A stretch of 64,000 nucleotides of DNA from Arenibacter aquaticus (GTDB taxonomy: Bacteria; Bacteroidota; Bacteroidia; Flavobacteriales; Flavobacteriaceae), in assembly GCF_003957295.1 (NCBI RefSeq), contig NZ_RQPJ01000002.1:248001-312000 (forward strand), given 5' to 3'. Positions 9,052 through 18,001 of the stretch are shown piece after piece. The first letter of the stretch is position 1, and the number at the start of each line of letters is the position of its first letter. Both the position numbers and the translations under genes were made by a program. The notes below the pieces were generated by a model. The model saw nothing but the letters and a program-made list of their open reading frames with translations, made no database searches and was not told where the DNA came from.

Positions 9052-9089
9052 CCTTATTTTTTAATTTCCATTAATCTTTAAATAGAACC

Positions 9090-10202
9090 CTAAACCCTTT
9101 CCAATTTTATAGGTGCCGTGTTATAAGCATTCCATTGACAGACATATAAATTCTTGTCTGGATCCACAAAAACGTCATGACCATGGTTAAAAATAGGGGT
9201 TTGGGCATTGCGCATGGTCTGAAGTTCCCCGTTGATATAATTAGGTTCCTCTCCCCCCGGATTGGAAACCACCTTATTTTTTCCATCCAAAATGGTTACA
9301 AAACCAGTATCCCGCACCCATTTTTTACCATCTCTGGTTTCCGACCAACATACTCCCGAATAAATATTATCACCATCCAAAACAGCACGACAGACAAAAG
9401 CCCCCGGCAAATTCAAGGTCTTAATATATATTCCGTCAAGAGTGAAAAATTTGAAAGCATTTTCCGTTCTAGAAGTTACGATCAATACCGGGTTTTTACT
9501 ATCTCTATAATCTACCGCCACTCCATGGGCATTCATCAAATTATAATTTTCATCGGCATTGTTTTTACCTCCCCATTTCCTAATAAATTCGCCTTTGTGG
9601 TTGAATTGAAGAATATAGTCCGAACCATAACCATCGGCCACATAGATATCCCCATTGGGCCCAACAGCAGTTTCAGTGGGCATATAAGCCTCCCCTTCCG
9701 CATATACCCCAATAGTTAATGGATGTGGCAGCGGAAAAATGAGTCGGCCGTCAATAGTTGTCTTAAAAACCTGACCAGCCTGTTTGTGGTACTTTCCCGT
9801 TTTATCTACATAATACCCACAATCTGCGATATATAGGACGTCTTCACCTCCTTCGTTATGTAAGGTTAGACCATGTCCTCCCGGATACCCAGTACCCCAA
9901 TGATCCAATAGTTTTCCAGATTTGTCGAAGACCAAAATATTATTGGCGGTATGATCACCGATCATCAATAATCTACCCTTACTGTCCATTTGCATTTCAT
10001 GACAGTTTAGAATAGGGTTATGGGCCGTGGATATTTTTGCCCAATCTCTATGTACTTTATATCTGTACTCCCCATGCCCCACAATATTTTCTTTTTGGCC
10101 TTCTTTTCCAAGAATATGGAATCCAAACGACGGGGTCGCTGCCAATGCAGACCCCACCAAAGTAGTGGTGCTTATAAATTTCCTTCTAGAATTGTTCATC
10201 AT
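9090..10202 (-). CDS. NHL/six-bladed beta-propeller-like protein, Tat-exported (set B)
   Basis: The 370-residue product has an N-terminal SRRKFISTTTLVGSALA, a good Tat signal with the twin Arg followed by F-I. The mature part has NHL-type blades: GNGDIYVAD-like stretches (PNGDIYVADGYGSDYILQF), AHGVAVDY, and HGHDVFVDPDKNLYV. Such propellers bind ligands or catalyse reactions in peptide amidation and sugar-related pathways, but no specific catalytic set is recognisable here. It has no counterpart in set A, so it is specific to the set B unit. It sits between the DUF1501 and DUF2231/haem c genes with short gaps (27 and 38 bp). Confidence 0.78.
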   Translation of the reverse strand: MMNNSRRKFISTTTLVGSALAATPSFGFHILGKEGQKENIVGHGEYRYKVHRDWAKISTAHNPILNCHEMQMDSKGRLLMIGDHTANNILVFDKSGKLLDHWGTGYPGGHGLTLHNEGGEDVLYIADCGYYVDKTGKYHKQAGQVFKTTIDGRLIFPLPHPLTIGVYAEGEAYMPTETAVGPNGDIYVADGYGSDYILQFNHKGEFIRKWGGKNNADENYNLMNAHGVAVDYRDSKNPVLIVTSRTENAFKFFTLDGIYIKTLNLPGAFVCRAVLDGDNIYSGVCWSETRDGKKWVRDTGFVTILDGKNKVVSNPGGEEPNYINGELQTMRNAQTPIFNHGHDVFVDPDKNLYVCQWNAYNTAPIKLERV

Positions 10203-10229
10203 GTTGGTTTAATACTATAATAATATTTT

Positions 10230-11741
10230 TTAGGTCAGTATATCCTTAACCACATCGCCATGCACATCTGTAAGCCTAAAGCGCCGCCCTTGATGTTTAT
10301 AGGTTAACCGCTCATGATCTATACCAAAAAGATGAAGCAAGGTAGCTTGAAAATCATGTGTGTGCACGGGATCTTTTACAATATTATAACTAAAGTCATC
10401 GGTCTCGCCGTAGGTAAATCCAGGTTTGACCCCGGCTCCTGCCATAAACATGGTAAAAGCTTTGGGGTGATGGTCCCGACCATAATTGGTATCCGTAAGC
10501 TGTCCTTGGGAGTAAACGGTACGACCAAATTCACCTCCCCACACAACTAGCGTATCCTCTAGCATGCCCCGTTGTTTTAAATCTTTGATCAGGGCAGCCG
10601 TTCCCTGGTCCGTATTCTTGCTCTGATGCCTTACCCCTCCTGGGCAATTGCCATGCTGATCCCACCCTTGGTGATATAGCTGAACAAATTTCACATCTTT
10701 CTCCAGTAACTTTCTTGCCATTAGGCAGTTGGCCGCATACGTTCCGGGGTTCCTACTGTCTGGACCGTACATATCAAATATATAATCCGGTTCATCTGAT
10801 ATATCTGTAACTTCCGGTACCGAAGTTTGCATTCTATAGGCCATTTCATATTGTGATATCCTGGCATTGATCTCGGGATCACCATACGCATCATGGGCAA
10901 TTCCGTTCAGTTTGTTCAGATAATCCAACATTTTTCTTCTATCATGGCCGTCATAGTTCTCCGGGTCGCTTAGATATAATACCGGATCTTTCCCTGAGCG
11001 AAATTGCACCCCTTGGTGTTCGGTTGGCAGAAACCCATTGCCCCATAACCTGGAATACAATGGCTGCCCTGATCCATTCTTGGACACTAGGGCTATAAAG
11101 GTGGGCAAATTATCATTGTCCGACCCCAGACCGTAACTAAGCCATGACCCTATTGATGGCCTCCCTGGCTGTTGACTCCCCGTCTGAAAAAAGGTTATTG
11201 CCGGATCATGGTTAATAGCATCGGTGTGCATGCTTTTTATAAAACACAGGTCATCTACCACCTCTGACAAATAGGGCATGGCATCACTCACCCAGGCTCT
11301 GGATTCGCCATATTGTTTAAAGTTTAAAATGGATGCCGCAATAGGGAAGGCCGTTTGATCGGCACTCATCCCGGTTAACCGTTGTCCTGCCCTAACCGAA
11401 TCGGGCAAGTCTTGGCCATACATATCGGTTAGTTTGGGTTTGTAATCAAAGAGATCTATTTGGGAGGGGCCTCCGCTCTGAAAAAGATATACGATGCGTT
11501 TGGCCTTAGGTAAATGATGGGGCAGTCCCAATTTGTTTTTGGTGAAGGCCGTGATGGCTTGTTCTGGGTGCGACAGAGGGTTTACGGCACTCCATAACTT
11601 TTCTGTATTCAACAAAGAACCCAAGGCAAGGGCTCCGATTCCCATTGTTGTTTTTTTAAAGAATTCTCGCCTATCCAGTTGCTTTTCAACAGCTTGTAGG
11701 TCCTTGTTATTAGACCTTAACTTATCATGATGATCACACAT
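10230..11741 (-). CDS. DUF1501 protein, Tat-exported (set B)
   Basis: This is the set B copy of the DUF1501 protein. The frame can be extended to a TTG at 11747, but ATG 11741 is the natural start. The N-terminus has DRREFFKKT followed by GIGALALGSLL, a stronger Tat motif than in set A. The motifs WDQHG, GGEFGRT, GRDHHP and HDFQAT are present; the last has Gln where set A has His. It follows the LamG-containing DUF1549/DUF1553 gene by 37 bp. Family membership is clear, activity unknown. The superfamily relation to phosphatases and sulfatases is established; hydrolase activity here is inference. Confidence 0.88.
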   Translation of the reverse strand: MCDHHDKLRSNNKDLQAVEKQLDRREFFKKTTMGIGALALGSLLNTEKLWSAVNPLSHPEQAITAFTKNKLGLPHHLPKAKRIVYLFQSGGPSQIDLFDYKPKLTDMYGQDLPDSVRAGQRLTGMSADQTAFPIAASILNFKQYGESRAWVSDAMPYLSEVVDDLCFIKSMHTDAINHDPAITFFQTGSQQPGRPSIGSWLSYGLGSDNDNLPTFIALVSKNGSGQPLYSRLWGNGFLPTEHQGVQFRSGKDPVLYLSDPENYDGHDRRKMLDYLNKLNGIAHDAYGDPEINARISQYEMAYRMQTSVPEVTDISDEPDYIFDMYGPDSRNPGTYAANCLMARKLLEKDVKFVQLYHQGWDQHGNCPGGVRHQSKNTDQGTAALIKDLKQRGMLEDTLVVWGGEFGRTVYSQGQLTDTNYGRDHHPKAFTMFMAGAGVKPGFTYGETDDFSYNIVKDPVHTHDFQATLLHLFGIDHERLTYKHQGRRFRLTDVHGDVVKDILT

Positions 11742-11778
11742 AACCAACTAATTGTTTTAACTATCCTTTATTTGTATA

Positions 11779-14700
11779 CTACCTTTTTGTTATAAAAAAA
11801 TCAGAATTCATGATAGTATTCGCCACTACTGCATTGGCTGCCACCAAAGCCTTATCATCGTTTCTATCCAATTTAAACTCTCCGGTATTTAACCAACCTT
11901 GTGCTTTACTTAGGTTGGCAGAGAATTTTTTATATTCTTCATCCCTAAGATCTACCAACAATTGCAGCTCCTTCTCTTGAATTTTCCTTCCCGTAAGTTG
12001 CCTAAAGACCTGGGAAACAGCAATTCTTGAATTTTTCTCCCTGCTCATTCTCTTGCCCAGAACCCTGGAAGCCTCAATATAGGTAGGGTCATTTAGCAGC
12101 ACCAAGGCCTGGAGCGGGGTATTTGTTTCCTGTCTTTGGATGGTACATACGTCACGTGCAGGGGCATCAAACGTGGCCAAGGTAGGGTGTGGTACGGAGC
12201 GTTTCCAAATAGTGTACATACTTCGGCGATACAGCTTGTCCCCTGAATCTTCCCGGTAGGTCGCATTATTTACCCTCCATAGTCCCTCTGGCTGATATGG
12301 GCTTACACTTTCCCCTCCAATAGTCTTATTTAGCAAACCGGAAGCGGCCAAGGCATTATCCCGTAACATTTCTCCTGTTAACCTTTTTGCCGGACCTCTT
12401 GCCAGTAATCTATTGGCTATATCACGCTCCATGAGTTCCTCACTTGCAGCCGACGATTGTTGATAGGTATGGGACATTACAATCATTTTCTGTAATGCTT
12501 TAATATCCCATCCAGATTCCCTAAATTTTATGGATAGCCAATCCAGCAGTTTTGGATGACTGGGCATTTCGCCTTGATTCCCAAAATCTTCCGAGGTCTT
12601 TACCAGGCCGTATCCAAAATAATGCTGCCAAAATCGGTTTACCGCCACTCTAGCGGTTAAGGGATGGTCTTCATGAAACAACCACTTGGCAAACCCCAAA
12701 CGGTTTTTAGGATAGTCACCGGGCATTGGCAAAATGGCTTCCGGGGTATTGGGAAACACCTCCTCTGTTCTGGCGTTGTACACCCCACGATCCAAAATAT
12801 AGGCCTGTACCGATTGGGCCGTCTCCTCCATAACCATCACTTCCTTTACTTTTTCAATGCTGTCTACATAACTCTTGCGCAATTCTGCCAATTGGCGGCG
12901 ATCTGCCTTGGCCTTTTTGGACACGGCCTTCGTATAATACTCTTTCAACACTTTCCTATCAGCAGGCGAAAGTTCTGTGACTAACTTATTCGTTAACCGT
13001 ACAGCATCCTCATGCCCGGCAAGCTGCATAATCTCCAATGAAGACAAATCCCTTTCATAAACCCTGATCTCGTCTATTACGGCCCCCTTAATTCCCTTGC
13101 CACGCAATCTGGCCCCCAATTGTAATCCGGGTTCATTGTTGTTCCTAAACAGAATATCTTTATAAAGGTTGTCTGTTTGCACCAGGGTCTCCATCTCCTT
13201 ACCATTTACAAACAGCTTATAACCTTCCGCGGTACTGGAACCATCATAGGTAATGGTCAAGTGTACCCATTGGTCACGAGGAAATTCGGTTTTTGAAACC
13301 TCCACAATAGCATTATTGGGGGCCGTATGCGCCATCATGAGTTCCAATTTGTTGTCTACAATCTTTAAATGATATCCCCGCCAATTATAGAGAATGGCCC
13401 CGTCACCCTTGTGAAAAATATTACCCTGGGAAATATCGGCAGGAATATTGGCCCAAAGGCTTACACTAAAAGCATCACTTCTCCCAAATACTCCTGTTTT
13501 CCTCAGGTCTAACCAAGTATCCCCATCTAGCAAAACCCCTTTTCCCTGCTTCCCTACGGAAAGGCTTATTTTCTGACCTTCGGTCCCCTCCCGCTTCATG
13601 GTGCCATTATTACGGGCGTCTACCAAATTCCTTAGACTTGTGTCGTTTAAGTTGTAATAGGCAGTTAACCCATCAACAGGACTATTCTTTGGTATGGATT
13701 GGTAGGCCTTTTTCGAAATCCATTGATCAAAATTTGCAGCCACTTCATTGTGCTCCAAAGCTTTGATTTCCGCTTCCTTCCCTTTAATCAATTCCTCCAT
13801 ATAAGCTAGAACCTGATCTTCCTCTTCAGTGGTCAACATCAAGGTAGGTACGGGCGTGGCATCGTTCCAGGAAATCTGTCCGGACTCGTTTACATTGTTG
13901 AAAAAACTGGTCAATTCGTAGAAATTCTTATGCGAAATGGGGTCATATTTATGATCGTGACATCTGGCACATGCCACCGTAAGCCCCATAAAGGCCTGCC
14001 CAACTGTACTAGCGCGGTCCACAGCGTATTCTACCAAAAACTCTTCGTTCACAATACCTCCTTCCATATTTTGTGGATGGATCCGATTAAAGGCCGTGGC
14101 CAAAATCATTTCCCTGGAAGGATTATCCATAAGGTCTCCTGCCAATTGCCAGCTAACAAATTGCTCATAGGACATATTATTGTTAAACGCCTCAATCACC
14201 CAATCTCTCCAGGGCGACATGTCACGATACCGGTCTACACTATATCCGTGTGTATCGGCGAAGCGAGAAAGGTCCATCCAATCCAAAGCCATTTGTTCCC
14301 CATAGTGGGGAGAAGCCAACAATTTATCAACTTGCTTTTCATAAGCATTGGGGGAGCTATCCTGCAAAAAGGCATCCATTTCTTCCAAGGAAGGTGGCAA
14401 TCCAGTTAAATCCAAGTACAGTCGCCTCAACAACAATTCCTTGTTCGCCCTGGGTGAAAACTGCAAACTATCCTGCTCTAAACGGGAGAGGACAAAATTA
14501 TCTATTGGATTAATCAGCATGCTATCATCCTTCACCTTAGGCACCTCATAGGCCATTGGTTTAATAAAAGCCCAATGGTCTTTGTATTCCGCGCCATCTT
14601 CTATCCATTTTATCAAAACCGCCTTTTCATAATCGGATAGGGACAGATGGGAGTCCGGTTCCGGCATAATGTATTTTGGATCTTCGGTAATAATTCTGTG

Positions 14701-15000
14701 AAATACCTCGCTTTTATTAAGGTTGCCCGGTACAATAGCAAAGGTTCCTGGTGATTCCGTAGACTCCTTAAAGGCCAACCCAGGACTGTGTAATTGCAAG
14801 CCGCCCTTTATCTTTGCATTGTCCGGCCCATGACAAATAAAACATTTATCGGACAAAATAGGTTTTACGTGCAGGTTAAAATCTATTTCCTTAGGCAATT
14901 TTTCATATTCTAGGGTTACCAGCTCAGGGAGCTCTGGCCCACCACAGGAAATAATGGATAAAAAACCAATACAAAGCAACAAATTCTTAAAAATTGTCAT
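11779..15000 (-). CDS. Haem c (PSCyt1)/DUF1549/LamG/DUF1553 lipoprotein (set B)
   Basis: From ATG 15000 the product has 1073 residues; a TTG at 15021 is the longest frame start but lies at the expected transcript start. The N-terminus is a lipoprotein signal with lipobox LSIISC (Cys 19). A cytochrome c domain carries CFICHGPD (CxxCH at 53-57) and MPEPDS. DUF1549 includes a second CxxCH (CARCHDHKYD). A LamG/concanavalin-like domain of roughly 200 residues is inserted next (AFSVSLWANI, WVHLTITYDG, GAVIDEIRVYERDL), then DUF1553. The set A homologue lacks this insert. LamG folds often bind glycans, suggesting a carbohydrate-facing role, by inference only. It leads the set B unit and is divergent from the AraC gene. 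Confidence 0.87.
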   Translation of the reverse strand: MTIFKNLLLCIGFLSIISCGGPELPELVTLEYEKLPKEIDFNLHVKPILSDKCFICHGPDNAKIKGGLQLHSPGLAFKESTESPGTFAIVPGNLNKSEVFHRIITEDPKYIMPEPDSHLSLSDYEKAVLIKWIEDGAEYKDHWAFIKPMAYEVPKVKDDSMLINPIDNFVLSRLEQDSLQFSPRANKELLLRRLYLDLTGLPPSLEEMDAFLQDSSPNAYEKQVDKLLASPHYGEQMALDWMDLSRFADTHGYSVDRYRDMSPWRDWVIEAFNNNMSYEQFVSWQLAGDLMDNPSREMILATAFNRIHPQNMEGGIVNEEFLVEYAVDRASTVGQAFMGLTVACARCHDHKYDPISHKNFYELTSFFNNVNESGQISWNDATPVPTLMLTTEEEDQVLAYMEELIKGKEAEIKALEHNEVAANFDQWISKKAYQSIPKNSPVDGLTAYYNLNDTSLRNLVDARNNGTMKREGTEGQKISLSVGKQGKGVLLDGDTWLDLRKTGVFGRSDAFSVSLWANIPADISQGNIFHKGDGAILYNWRGYHLKIVDNKLELMMAHTAPNNAIVEVSKTEFPRDQWVHLTITYDGSSTAEGYKLFVNGKEMETLVQTDNLYKDILFRNNNEPGLQLGARLRGKGIKGAVIDEIRVYERDLSSLEIMQLAGHEDAVRLTNKLVTELSPADRKVLKEYYTKAVSKKAKADRRQLAELRKSYVDSIEKVKEVMVMEETAQSVQAYILDRGVYNARTEEVFPNTPEAILPMPGDYPKNRLGFAKWLFHEDHPLTARVAVNRFWQHYFGYGLVKTSEDFGNQGEMPSHPKLLDWLSIKFRESGWDIKALQKMIVMSHTYQQSSAASEELMERDIANRLLARGPAKRLTGEMLRDNALAASGLLNKTIGGESVSPYQPEGLWRVNNATYREDSGDKLYRRSMYTIWKRSVPHPTLATFDAPARDVCTIQRQETNTPLQALVLLNDPTYIEASRVLGKRMSREKNSRIAVSQVFRQLTGRKIQEKELQLLVDLRDEEYKKFSANLSKAQGWLNTGEFKLDRNDDKALVAANAVVANTIMNSDFFITKR

Positions 15001-15026
15001 AGCAAAACAATCATTTAGCAAATTAT

Positions 15027-15034
15027 CAAAGTTA
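15027..15034 (-). promoter_or_regulatory. Candidate -7 box of set B
   Basis: On the minus strand TAACTTTG fits the Bacteroidota -7 consensus TAnnTTTG. It lies 26 bp before ATG 15000, giving a short leader. No well-spaced -33 TTG is seen, so an activator, possibly the divergent AraC protein, may be needed. Confidence 0.4.
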
Positions 15035-15216
15035 AAATTTAAGTATCCATAAAAGTATATCCAAATCAGCTTAAGTATAACACATTTCCGACATTTTTAA
15101 TTGACCAATAAAAATTATTCCTTTACACCTTAAAAATACAGTCATTTTATCCCTATATTAGGCAAGATGGCCTTAAATACACACTCTGTTCTAAATCCGA
15201 CAAATATCTTAAGACC

Positions 15217-16092
15217 ATGTCTAAAACACTGCAATCCTTAAAATTGGCCCTTCTAAATGTTGGGTACGCCAAATTAGGCCCTTTATGGGACTATGATGAT
15301 GTAATCAGTCCGTTCTTCCGAATGTACTATATAACTGCTGGAAAGGCCATGATATACCACAGCAATGAAACCATTAAACTAAAACCCGGCCACATATACC
15401 TTATCCCCAGCTATACTTTTGGCAGATACAAATGTGATGACTACCATGAACAGTACTACATAAGTTGTTTGGAAGAATTAAAAAATGGTTACTCCATTTT
15501 TAATTACGGCAGCTTTAGCTATGAGGCAAAAGCGAACTCCATGGACCTTTATTACTTTAAACGCCTATTGGAATTAAACCCCAATAGGCAGTTGGAGAAC
15601 GACAACCCCAAAGTTTATGACAATAGGCCATCCATAATGGATTTTGAAAAGAGAAATGAAGATTTAAGCCTTTCTGAATATTTGGAAACCCATGCGATAT
15701 TAAGAATATTACTCTCTAGGTTCGTAGCAGGTACCAATGCACAAAGAGGCAAGAGCAATATAAAAAAAGAATTTGGGATGGTTCTTAATTATATCCACTC
15801 TAACCTACACAAACATTTAACGGTAAAGCAATTGGCCGCCTTTTGTCATTTAAATACCGACCACTTCTCTAGGGTATTCAATGAAAATTTTGGGATGCGC
15901 CCCAATAAATACATACAATCCAAACGTATTGAAAGAGCACAATTACTATTGCTTTCCACAAACAATTCCCTAAAGCAAATTGCCGAAAAGGTAGGACTGG
16001 AGAACCTTTCCTACTTTACAAGAACATTTAAGAATCATACGGGCAAGACACCCGGAAAATTTAGGGAGGAACAACTTAAAGGAAATAGCTGA
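15217..16092 (+). CDS. AraC family transcriptional regulator
   Basis: The 291-residue protein has an N-terminal cupin-like sensor region (about 1-170, with LKPGHIYLIPSY) and a C-terminal pair of helix-turn-helix motifs of the AraC/XylS type (HLTVKQLAAFCHLNTDHFSRVF and SLKQIAEKVGLENLSYFTRTFK, ending KTPGKFRE). Such regulators usually bind a small ligand, often a sugar, and activate nearby genes. It is transcribed divergently from set B with a 216-bp shared upstream region. Control of the DUF1501/haem c cluster is therefore likely by context. The ligand is unknown. Confidence 0.88.
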   Translation: MSKTLQSLKLALLNVGYAKLGPLWDYDDVISPFFRMYYITAGKAMIYHSNETIKLKPGHIYLIPSYTFGRYKCDDYHEQYYISCLEELKNGYSIFNYGSFSYEAKANSMDLYYFKRLLELNPNRQLENDNPKVYDNRPSIMDFEKRNEDLSLSEYLETHAILRILLSRFVAGTNAQRGKSNIKKEFGMVLNYIHSNLHKHLTVKQLAAFCHLNTDHFSRVFNENFGMRPNKYIQSKRIERAQLLLLSTNNSLKQIAEKVGLENLSYFTRTFKNHTGKTPGKFREEQLKGNS

Positions 16093-16119
16093 TTCAAGAG
16101 AGTAGCTATTATAAACAGC

Positions 16120-16160
16120 ATAACCTTATGCCGGGAAACATGGTTCCTTCATAAGGTTAT
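16120..16160. terminator. Hairpin between convergent genes
   Basis: A perfect 11-bp inverted repeat, ATAACCTTATG (16120-16130) and CATAAGGTTAT (16150-16160), lies between the ends of the AraC gene and the convergent yceI-like gene. There is no strong U-tract on either side, so termination is plausible but not certain. Confidence 0.45.
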
Positions 16161-16211
16161 AAGTGTTAATATAGGGGTTTAAGCGAAAGCTATAAAATAC
16201 CCCATACAATT

Positions 16212-16763
16212 CTATTTCTTGGCAAAAACCAAATCAAAGTTTACCGTAACATCATCACCAACAATAATTTGGCCAAACATGGCCGTTGGTGGCACCATAT
16301 TAAAATCCTGTAATACAATTCCCTTAGTACCTTTAAATGAGTAACTACCTTCTTCTTTTTGCAATTGGGATGTTATCTCAACCACCTTGCCCACACCGGC
16401 TATGGTAAGCAGTCCTTTAAGATTAAGGGTGTTAACCGCTTCTGGAACTTCCTTTACCTCCTGTAGCTTAAAAGATACCTCCGGATGCTCTTCCTTCTTT
16501 AAGGCTGCGTGCATTTTTTTATCCATGGCCGCACCGCGTTCACTATTAATATTTGCCACATCAACCTGAAACAATAGTTCTTTAATTACTTCTCCTGTAA
16601 CTTCCATACTTCCCTTTATGGAATTGGCCTCTACCGTCCAATCATGGATAGTTGAGCTGCCATTTATCTTAAGGGTGCTTTCACTGGTCAAGGAAAAAGA
16701 TTCTTGCGCATGACCCACAAAAACCATAAATAACACTACTAATATAAAAAGTCTATTTTGCAT
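16212..16763 (-). CDS. YceI family periplasmic protein
   Basis: The 183-residue product begins with a signal peptide (LFILVVLFMVFVGHA). The mature part is a YceI-type lipocalin-like barrel, with STIHDWTVEANSIKG near the start, then the VDVANINSERGAAMDKKMH block and EHPEVSFKL, all typical. Members bind isoprenoid or lipid molecules in the periplasm; here the ligand is unknown. It lies 40 bp downstream of the formylglycine-enzyme-fold lipoprotein on the same strand and may be cotranscribed with it. Confidence 0.9.
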   Translation of the reverse strand: MQNRLFILVVLFMVFVGHAQESFSLTSESTLKINGSSTIHDWTVEANSIKGSMEVTGEVIKELLFQVDVANINSERGAAMDKKMHAALKKEEHPEVSFKLQEVKEVPEAVNTLNLKGLLTIAGVGKVVEITSQLQKEEGSYSFKGTKGIVLQDFNMVPPTAMFGQIIVGDDVTVNFDLVFAKK

Positions 16764-16803
16764 ACAATTGGTTTACTATTGTTGTATTGATGAAAATCTA
16801 TAT

Positions 16804-17853
16804 CTATTCGTCCAAAACAGTTTGCCAGAACAATTTCTGTTCTTCTTCGGTTGGCTGCTCTTTGGGGCTTACCAATCTAAACCCAATAAAATTAGAATCT
16901 GTGTTCCACCAAAAGCTTTTTGGAATTTGCGGATCCCTCTTTTGAAGTTTTAAACTTGACGCCACCCTGGCAGAAGATCTTAAAACGTCAGCATCATCAT
17001 CCCAAGACCCCCCTCTGATAACACGTGGATGAATTACCGTGGGCTGTACCCAAGGGTTTTTGGATTCTGTCATGGCATAGGCATTTTCCTTGTATTCATC
17101 CAATGTCCATTCCGCAACATTTCCGTGCATATCGTAAAGTCCCCACGGATTGGGAAGTTTGGTACCCACCTTGGCATATTGATTATTGGAATTCTTATAA
17201 TACACCGCATAGTCATCTATCTTAGAAACATCATCCCCAAAAGAATAAGCCGTATTGGTTCCAGCCTTGGCCGCATACTCCCATTCTGCCTCCGTTGGCA
17301 GTCTATAGAATCTTCCCGTAACTGTACTCAACCATTTGCAGAAAACCAGTGCAGAGTAAGCAGACATACTAATGGCGGGGTACCCTACTTTCCCCATACC
17401 ATAGGAAGGGTCCTCATATGGTGGACTAGGCCTTGTAATGGCATCTATTGCACTTAGTTTATCTGATTCCAAGTTCTGGAACATATTCTTATTTTGCTTA
17501 AAAAACAACTCAAAAGCCTCCCATCCCAGTTCGTATTTCCCCATATAAAAAGCATCTAGCTCTACGTTTTTAACAGGCCCTTCATGTGCTTTCCTATTGG
17601 CTTGGGATTCCGGACTGCCCATCATAAAACTGCCTTCGGGAATCAACACCATATCAAAAGTGATATCGGTAGCGGGGATGTTCTCTGTAAATTCTTTGAC
17701 TGAGTCTGTTGCTGCCTCCGTTTTTTCGGGAACAGCAGCTACTGGTTGTACCGTTTTACAGGATTCAAGAAAAGCAATTAAAAAAACAAAAAGGAAAAGG
17801 TTAAAAAAAGATAGATTTGAAAATCTATTGGTAACGTTATGCATTTTAAACAT
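16804..17853 (-). CDS. Formylglycine-generating-enzyme-fold (SUMF1) lipoprotein, probably non-catalytic
   Basis: The 349-residue product has a lipoprotein signal with lipobox AFLESC, a linker, then an FGE-sulfatase/SUMF1 domain (MVLIPEGSFMMGSPES, YRLPTEAEWEYAAKAGT, GLYDMHGNVAEWTLDE, RVIRGGSWDDDADVLRSS, FIGFRLV). True formylglycine-generating enzymes have catalytic cysteines near the end of the domain; this protein has none after the lipobox. It thus resembles GldK and GldJ of the gliding machinery, which use the fold structurally. It could be a GldJ-like envelope protein, but the name is not justified by sequence alone. Confidence 0.82.
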   Translation of the reverse strand: MFKMHNVTNRFSNLSFFNLFLFVFLIAFLESCKTVQPVAAVPEKTEAATDSVKEFTENIPATDITFDMVLIPEGSFMMGSPESQANRKAHEGPVKNVELDAFYMGKYELGWEAFELFFKQNKNMFQNLESDKLSAIDAITRPSPPYEDPSYGMGKVGYPAISMSAYSALVFCKWLSTVTGRFYRLPTEAEWEYAAKAGTNTAYSFGDDVSKIDDYAVYYKNSNNQYAKVGTKLPNPWGLYDMHGNVAEWTLDEYKENAYAMTESKNPWVQPTVIHPRVIRGGSWDDDADVLRSSARVASSLKLQKRDPQIPKSFWWNTDSNFIGFRLVSPKEQPTEEEQKLFWQTVLDE

Positions 17854-18001
17854 TAGTTTTAGTTGATCGCATAAAAATATTATTAATTATTTAAACTTTG
17901 CAACCCAAAGTTCATTTTATACCAAATAACTTAACATTTGTAAGGTTTAATCCCTAATAACAGCCATATAATTTCGTAATATTGACTACTCAAAAAACAA
18001 C

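Noticed and set aside
16804-17853. Active sulfatase-maturing enzyme paired with DUF1501 proteins
   Set aside because: No catalytic Cys is present in the domain, so the attractive pairing with sulfatase-like proteins is not supported.
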